Positions 61,316 through 64,000 of a DNA stretch of 64,000 nucleotides are shown one piece after another (position 1 is the stretch's first letter; every line of letters begins with the position of its first letter). The notes under the pieces were generated by a model. The model had not been told where the DNA came from and ran no database searches. It worked only from the letters and a program-made list of their open reading frames with translations. This DNA is from Prorocentrum cordatum (lineage: Eukaryota; Sar; Dinophyceae; Prorocentrales; Prorocentraceae). The DNA lies in contig CAUYUJ010009513.1 in the NCBI GenBank assembly GCA_963575745.1, positions 194,398 to 258,397 on the forward strand, written 5' to 3'. A program made the translations under genes and the position numbers.

Positions 61316-62090
61316 CTAGGCATCGTAGCCTGCTTCTTCCCATGCTCGAAGAAATTCCTCGCAGAGCTGCACCGTGTTCTTCTTGGGGTCGGATTTGATG
61401 TTGACCAACGGGCGTCCGTGCTTGCTGCCTGCCTTACGAACCCATGCAGTCCATATCCCGTTGAATGCGCCTCCCAGCGTCTTCTGAAGCCTGATGATCT
61501 TGTCTGAGGCTGGTTCGTCACCCTTAGCGTCAGCCTCGCAGATGGGCTTCATGCGCATGGGAAGTCCACCAAGGGGGTCGTCTCGGCGCGCGGGTGGGAG
61601 GGGGATTGCCTGCGGGTCGGCCCGTCGGTCCGGGCTGCGGTTCTGCCAGGGCGAGCTGAGTGGCGGGCGGGCATCGCGCTCAAGCGTGGCGTCCTCAGGA
61701 GCGGAGTGCCGACGGCGATCTGACCTGCCCCCCGCACCTCTTAGGTCTCTGCCGTCACCGATTGCTTCCATGATCGACCGGGAGCGAGCAGTCGCGAACG
61801 GCGTCCAGGTTGCCGACTCGTCCTTTGGTGGGGGCTGTGTCCACAGGGCTGTCCGACCGTGGGGGGCATCGTTGTCACTGGGGTCGGGGACGTCGGTCTC
61901 ATCTGCCTGTTGCGTGGGACTGGCGACCATGGAGACGGTCCTGTCTGGTGGGTTGTCCTCGTCGTAATCGACTTCGCATCCGCCGCTGCCGCATCCACGC
62001 CTGTCCGGGGATGGCACTTCCCTTGTTTCTCCGTCCGCCTGCGTCGCCGCAGAGGATTGCTGGAGGGGGGCGTCGTCAGGGGTGCAGCCA
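61316..62090 (-). CDS. Duplicated module copy A, conserved core and acidic/Pro-rich region before the stop
   Basis: The frame runs from about 62,060 (SSAATQADGETREVPSPDRR) through an Asp/Pro/Arg-rich region (CEVDYDEDNPPDRTVSM, VPDPSDNDAPHGRT) to the conserved core: DPLGGLPMRMKPICEADAK, IIRLQKTLGGAFNGIWTAW and NTVQLCEEFLRAWEEAGYDA, then TAG. It appears to continue the frame from 62.1-64 kb after an indel at a G6 run (62,065-62,070). No family recognised. Confidence 0.5.
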
Positions 62091-63056
62091 GGTGGAGCTG
62101 TTGGGGTTCGCTGCGCCAGACGGCAGCAGGGGATCCCTCACCCTCCTTGCTGCTGGTCCTCCCGACATTGCGCTCGCTGGCGAGGACCTCTAGTGTTCCT
62201 ACTGCGAGGTCGTCCTTCATTTGGGACAGGAAGCGGTTCAGCGCATCCAACGGTTGGCGCTGGGGGCACTGTCCCTTTTGGCTGTGGAGTTTGTTGGCGA
62301 AGGACCGCCAGGCCTCCTGGCACTTCTGATTCCTCCCCACCAGTTGCGTGATGACGTTGGCCGCAGCGGCCCTCTGTCCGCCCCAGGGGATGATGGGGGG
62401 GGGCGACCATTCCTGGGGACCTCGCCCCCGTAGATGGCTTCCAGGAAGCGCGCCAGGTGTTCGTGTGACCATCCCGACTCATCGGTCACATCGCCCACTA
62501 TTCCCCTGCCCAAGCGCTGCGTGAAGGCCGTCCAGAGGGTGTGAACCGCGTGGTTCCACTCAATCAGAAACTTGACCAGCTCGCGGACGGGGCCGCACGA
62601 CTGCTCTCCACCAAGACGGAGGGTGGAGTATGTGGGTAGCAGGGGTGCATTGGGTGGTGGGAGAGGCGGTAGAGCATACCCGCGGGTAGCTCCGCTGTCG
62701 GGGTCTCCCACTGGGCGCGAGGCGTGCCCTGGAAGGCTGTCGGGTGTTGCCGTCGGCGGGTGGGGGCCAGTGGGGCCAGTGGCCAGCGCTGGGCTGATTG
62801 GGGGGAGGTGAGCTGACATTTCGTAGATGTCCCAGTCCTGCGAGCCCTCGCTACTGGCGGGCCTCTTGGCTGGGGTGGCGGGGTATACTTCGTTCGAGCA
62901 TAGGTCCAGCACGATGTCGAGGACACTGGGGGCAAGGTCCCAGATGTGCACCAGGCACCTCCTGCAAGCCCAACTGGCATTCCACTGCCTTCTGACCCAC
63001 AACGACGGCATTGCCTCCCATGCTGGGAGACCTGTCTGGTCACTGCAGTCGGCGTC
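62090..63056 (-). CDS. Middle part of the interrupted CxxC protein
   Basis: After TAG at 63,057-63,059 the same frame continues (DADCSDQTGLPAWEAMPSLW, NASWACRRCLVHIWDLAPSV, LDIVLDLCSNEVYP). It then runs through a Pro-rich linker to RELVKFLIEWNHAVHTLWTA and EHLARFLEAIYGGEVPRNGR. At a G9 run (62,395-62,403) it changes frame and resumes as AAANVITQLVGRNQKCQEAW, FANKLHSQKGQCPQRQPLDA and LNRFLSQMKDDLAVGTLEVL. One missing C in the homopolymer would restore the frame, so this is an indel, polymerase slippage or a sequencing error. Product unknown, with a zinc-binding look from CRRC. Confidence 0.5.
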
Positions 63057-63999
63057 CTACTGTGGACGCCATATGAAGCACCCTGGGGCGGGTGCGCCCG
63101 CCGGCCATTCGAGCAGTGGGGAGTAGGGGGGACAGAAGTCGCACGTGTCCGATGGCGCCCTGTACCCCAACGGTGGCCTGGACAGAGAGGGAAGGGTCCT
63201 AGCCCTCTTCTGCGCCCGGTTGTCGTCTAACCTGCGTCTATGCTCTTGCAGTAGCCACTGCATGGACTTCTTGCCGGCGTGCTCGGAGGGGTCGGGTTCG
63301 GGGAGGGGGATGCCTTTCTTCTCCAGTGAGACGACCCAGCAGCGCTCGCAGAGCCATCTGCAGTTCTTTCCATCCGTATACGCCTGCGCACGGTTCTGAG
63401 CGAGTAATTCCCGGGTGAAATCGTCTTCCCAGGTACCTGCTGTACCGTGAAGCCCCACGTTGAAGCACCCGTCGCAGTTGTAGGCGGCGTCCTTCTGCCG
63501 CCTGCTGAAGCGCTCATCGCGCGCAACGGGGGGGGCCAAGGATGTACCTGGGGCCGGGGAGGCAGGGATGTCTTCGTCGAGTCAGCGGTTGGAGATGGCC
63601 TTCCCGCCACCTATGTACTGGAGGTCGTCCATGGTCTGCGGGCTCCCTAGCCCTACCTCTGAACCCGCCAAGGCAGTGTGCAGCAGGCAGATGGAGCACT
63701 CTCCAACGTGCAGCTGTGTGACGTCAGCGGGCCGTACAATGGCCTCCAGCACGCGTAGGGGGGCCTCCAGGGTGAAATTGTGCGTCTGCATCCCAGCCCA
63801 CGTTTTCGGACAGCCGCATTCGCCTGCAACCTCGTGGTGGTGGGCGAATGTGGCCAAGGTGCTTGTATGGTGGATGACCTCGGCGAGCTTGGTGTGGAGA
63901 GTTTCGGGGTCTGCCAACGGGCACCCCCACGTCTCTGCATACTGTGTGCGGAACCCTTTGTGCGCTTCCTGCCAAGGGAGGAAAAGACCCATCATGGCC
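63057..63999 (-). CDS. N-terminal part of the interrupted CxxC protein, running off the window edge
   Basis: The frame is open at the window edge: WGCPLADPETLHTKLAEVIH, TFAHHHEVAGECGCPKTWAG, LHVGECSICLLHTALAG. It meets TGA at 63,582-63,584 and continues in frame (LDEDIPASPAPGTSLAPPVA, RDERFSRRQKDAAYNCDGCF). Further CxxC pairs follow: CDGC, CERC about 40 residues later, and CDFC before the TAG at 63,057. Paired CxxC motifs suggest zinc-ribbon or treble-clef modules, perhaps nucleic-acid binding. No family recognised. Two in-frame stops imply decay, readthrough or unrecognised introns. Confidence 0.5.
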
Positions 64000-64000
64000 T

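Noticed and set aside
1-63999. CRISPR array, bacterial operons, rRNA or tRNA genes
   Set aside because: No evenly spaced repeats with unique spacers, no tRNA-like cloverleaf or rRNA words recognised, and the organism is eukaryotic by all other signals.

Overview
The window looks like nuclear DNA of a dinoflagellate, probably a core free-living photosynthetic species. The species cannot be named from the sequence; a Prorocentrum- or Polarella-like genome is only a guess. Reasons: GC-rich DNA with very low gene density; heavy triplet-repeat content; a predicted plastid leader made of a signal-peptide-like hydrophobic core followed directly by an FVPAP motif, as in peridinin-plastid targeting; GC3-saturated exon-like islands; a decayed non-LTR retrotransposon; and many foldback (MITE-like) repeats. 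I saw no rRNA, no tRNA, no CRISPR and no intact dinoflagellate spliced-leader sequence.

Layout. 1-3.5 kb is triplet repeat (ACT, GAC, then a polypurine GGA block followed by a polypyrimidine TCC block). 3.5-5.2 kb holds a 365-bp palindrome and a 393-bp tandem duplication. 5-17 kb is mostly anonymous spacer with foldback elements and a few GC3-rich exon candidates (notably minus strand 8.4-8.75 kb). 17.0-21.5 kb, minus strand, holds a dead LINE-like element (EEP endonuclease, linker, reverse transcriptase with a destroyed catalytic motif C, C2H2 zinc fingers), followed 1 bp downstream by an ORF of a family that occurs again on the plus strand at 36.0-36.7 kb. 24.9-26.5 kb, minus strand, holds two separated exon candidates that together would make a plastid-targeted, lumen-processed single-TM protein, probably a small photosystem II subunit. 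28-56 kb is dominated by dispersed repeat families, minisatellites, triplet expansions and an 87-90 bp satellite (51.2-52.6 kb). 57-64 kb, minus strand, is a different compartment: a long interrupted reading frame with several CxxC motifs, whose C-terminal part is duplicated about 2.6 kb downstream with a stop codon at exactly the same place in both copies.

Relations. I recognise no operon or pathway. The retroelement and its neighbour are inactive copies, the plastid gene is the one clear host gene, and the 57-64 kb module is the best candidate for something undescribed. At least ten foldback or dispersed families are recoverable by eye. One of them (three copies at 38.7, 40.9 and 46.8 kb) always carries purine/pyrimidine triplet tracts between its inverted ends, which suggests these elements spread the triplet repeats that dominate the window.
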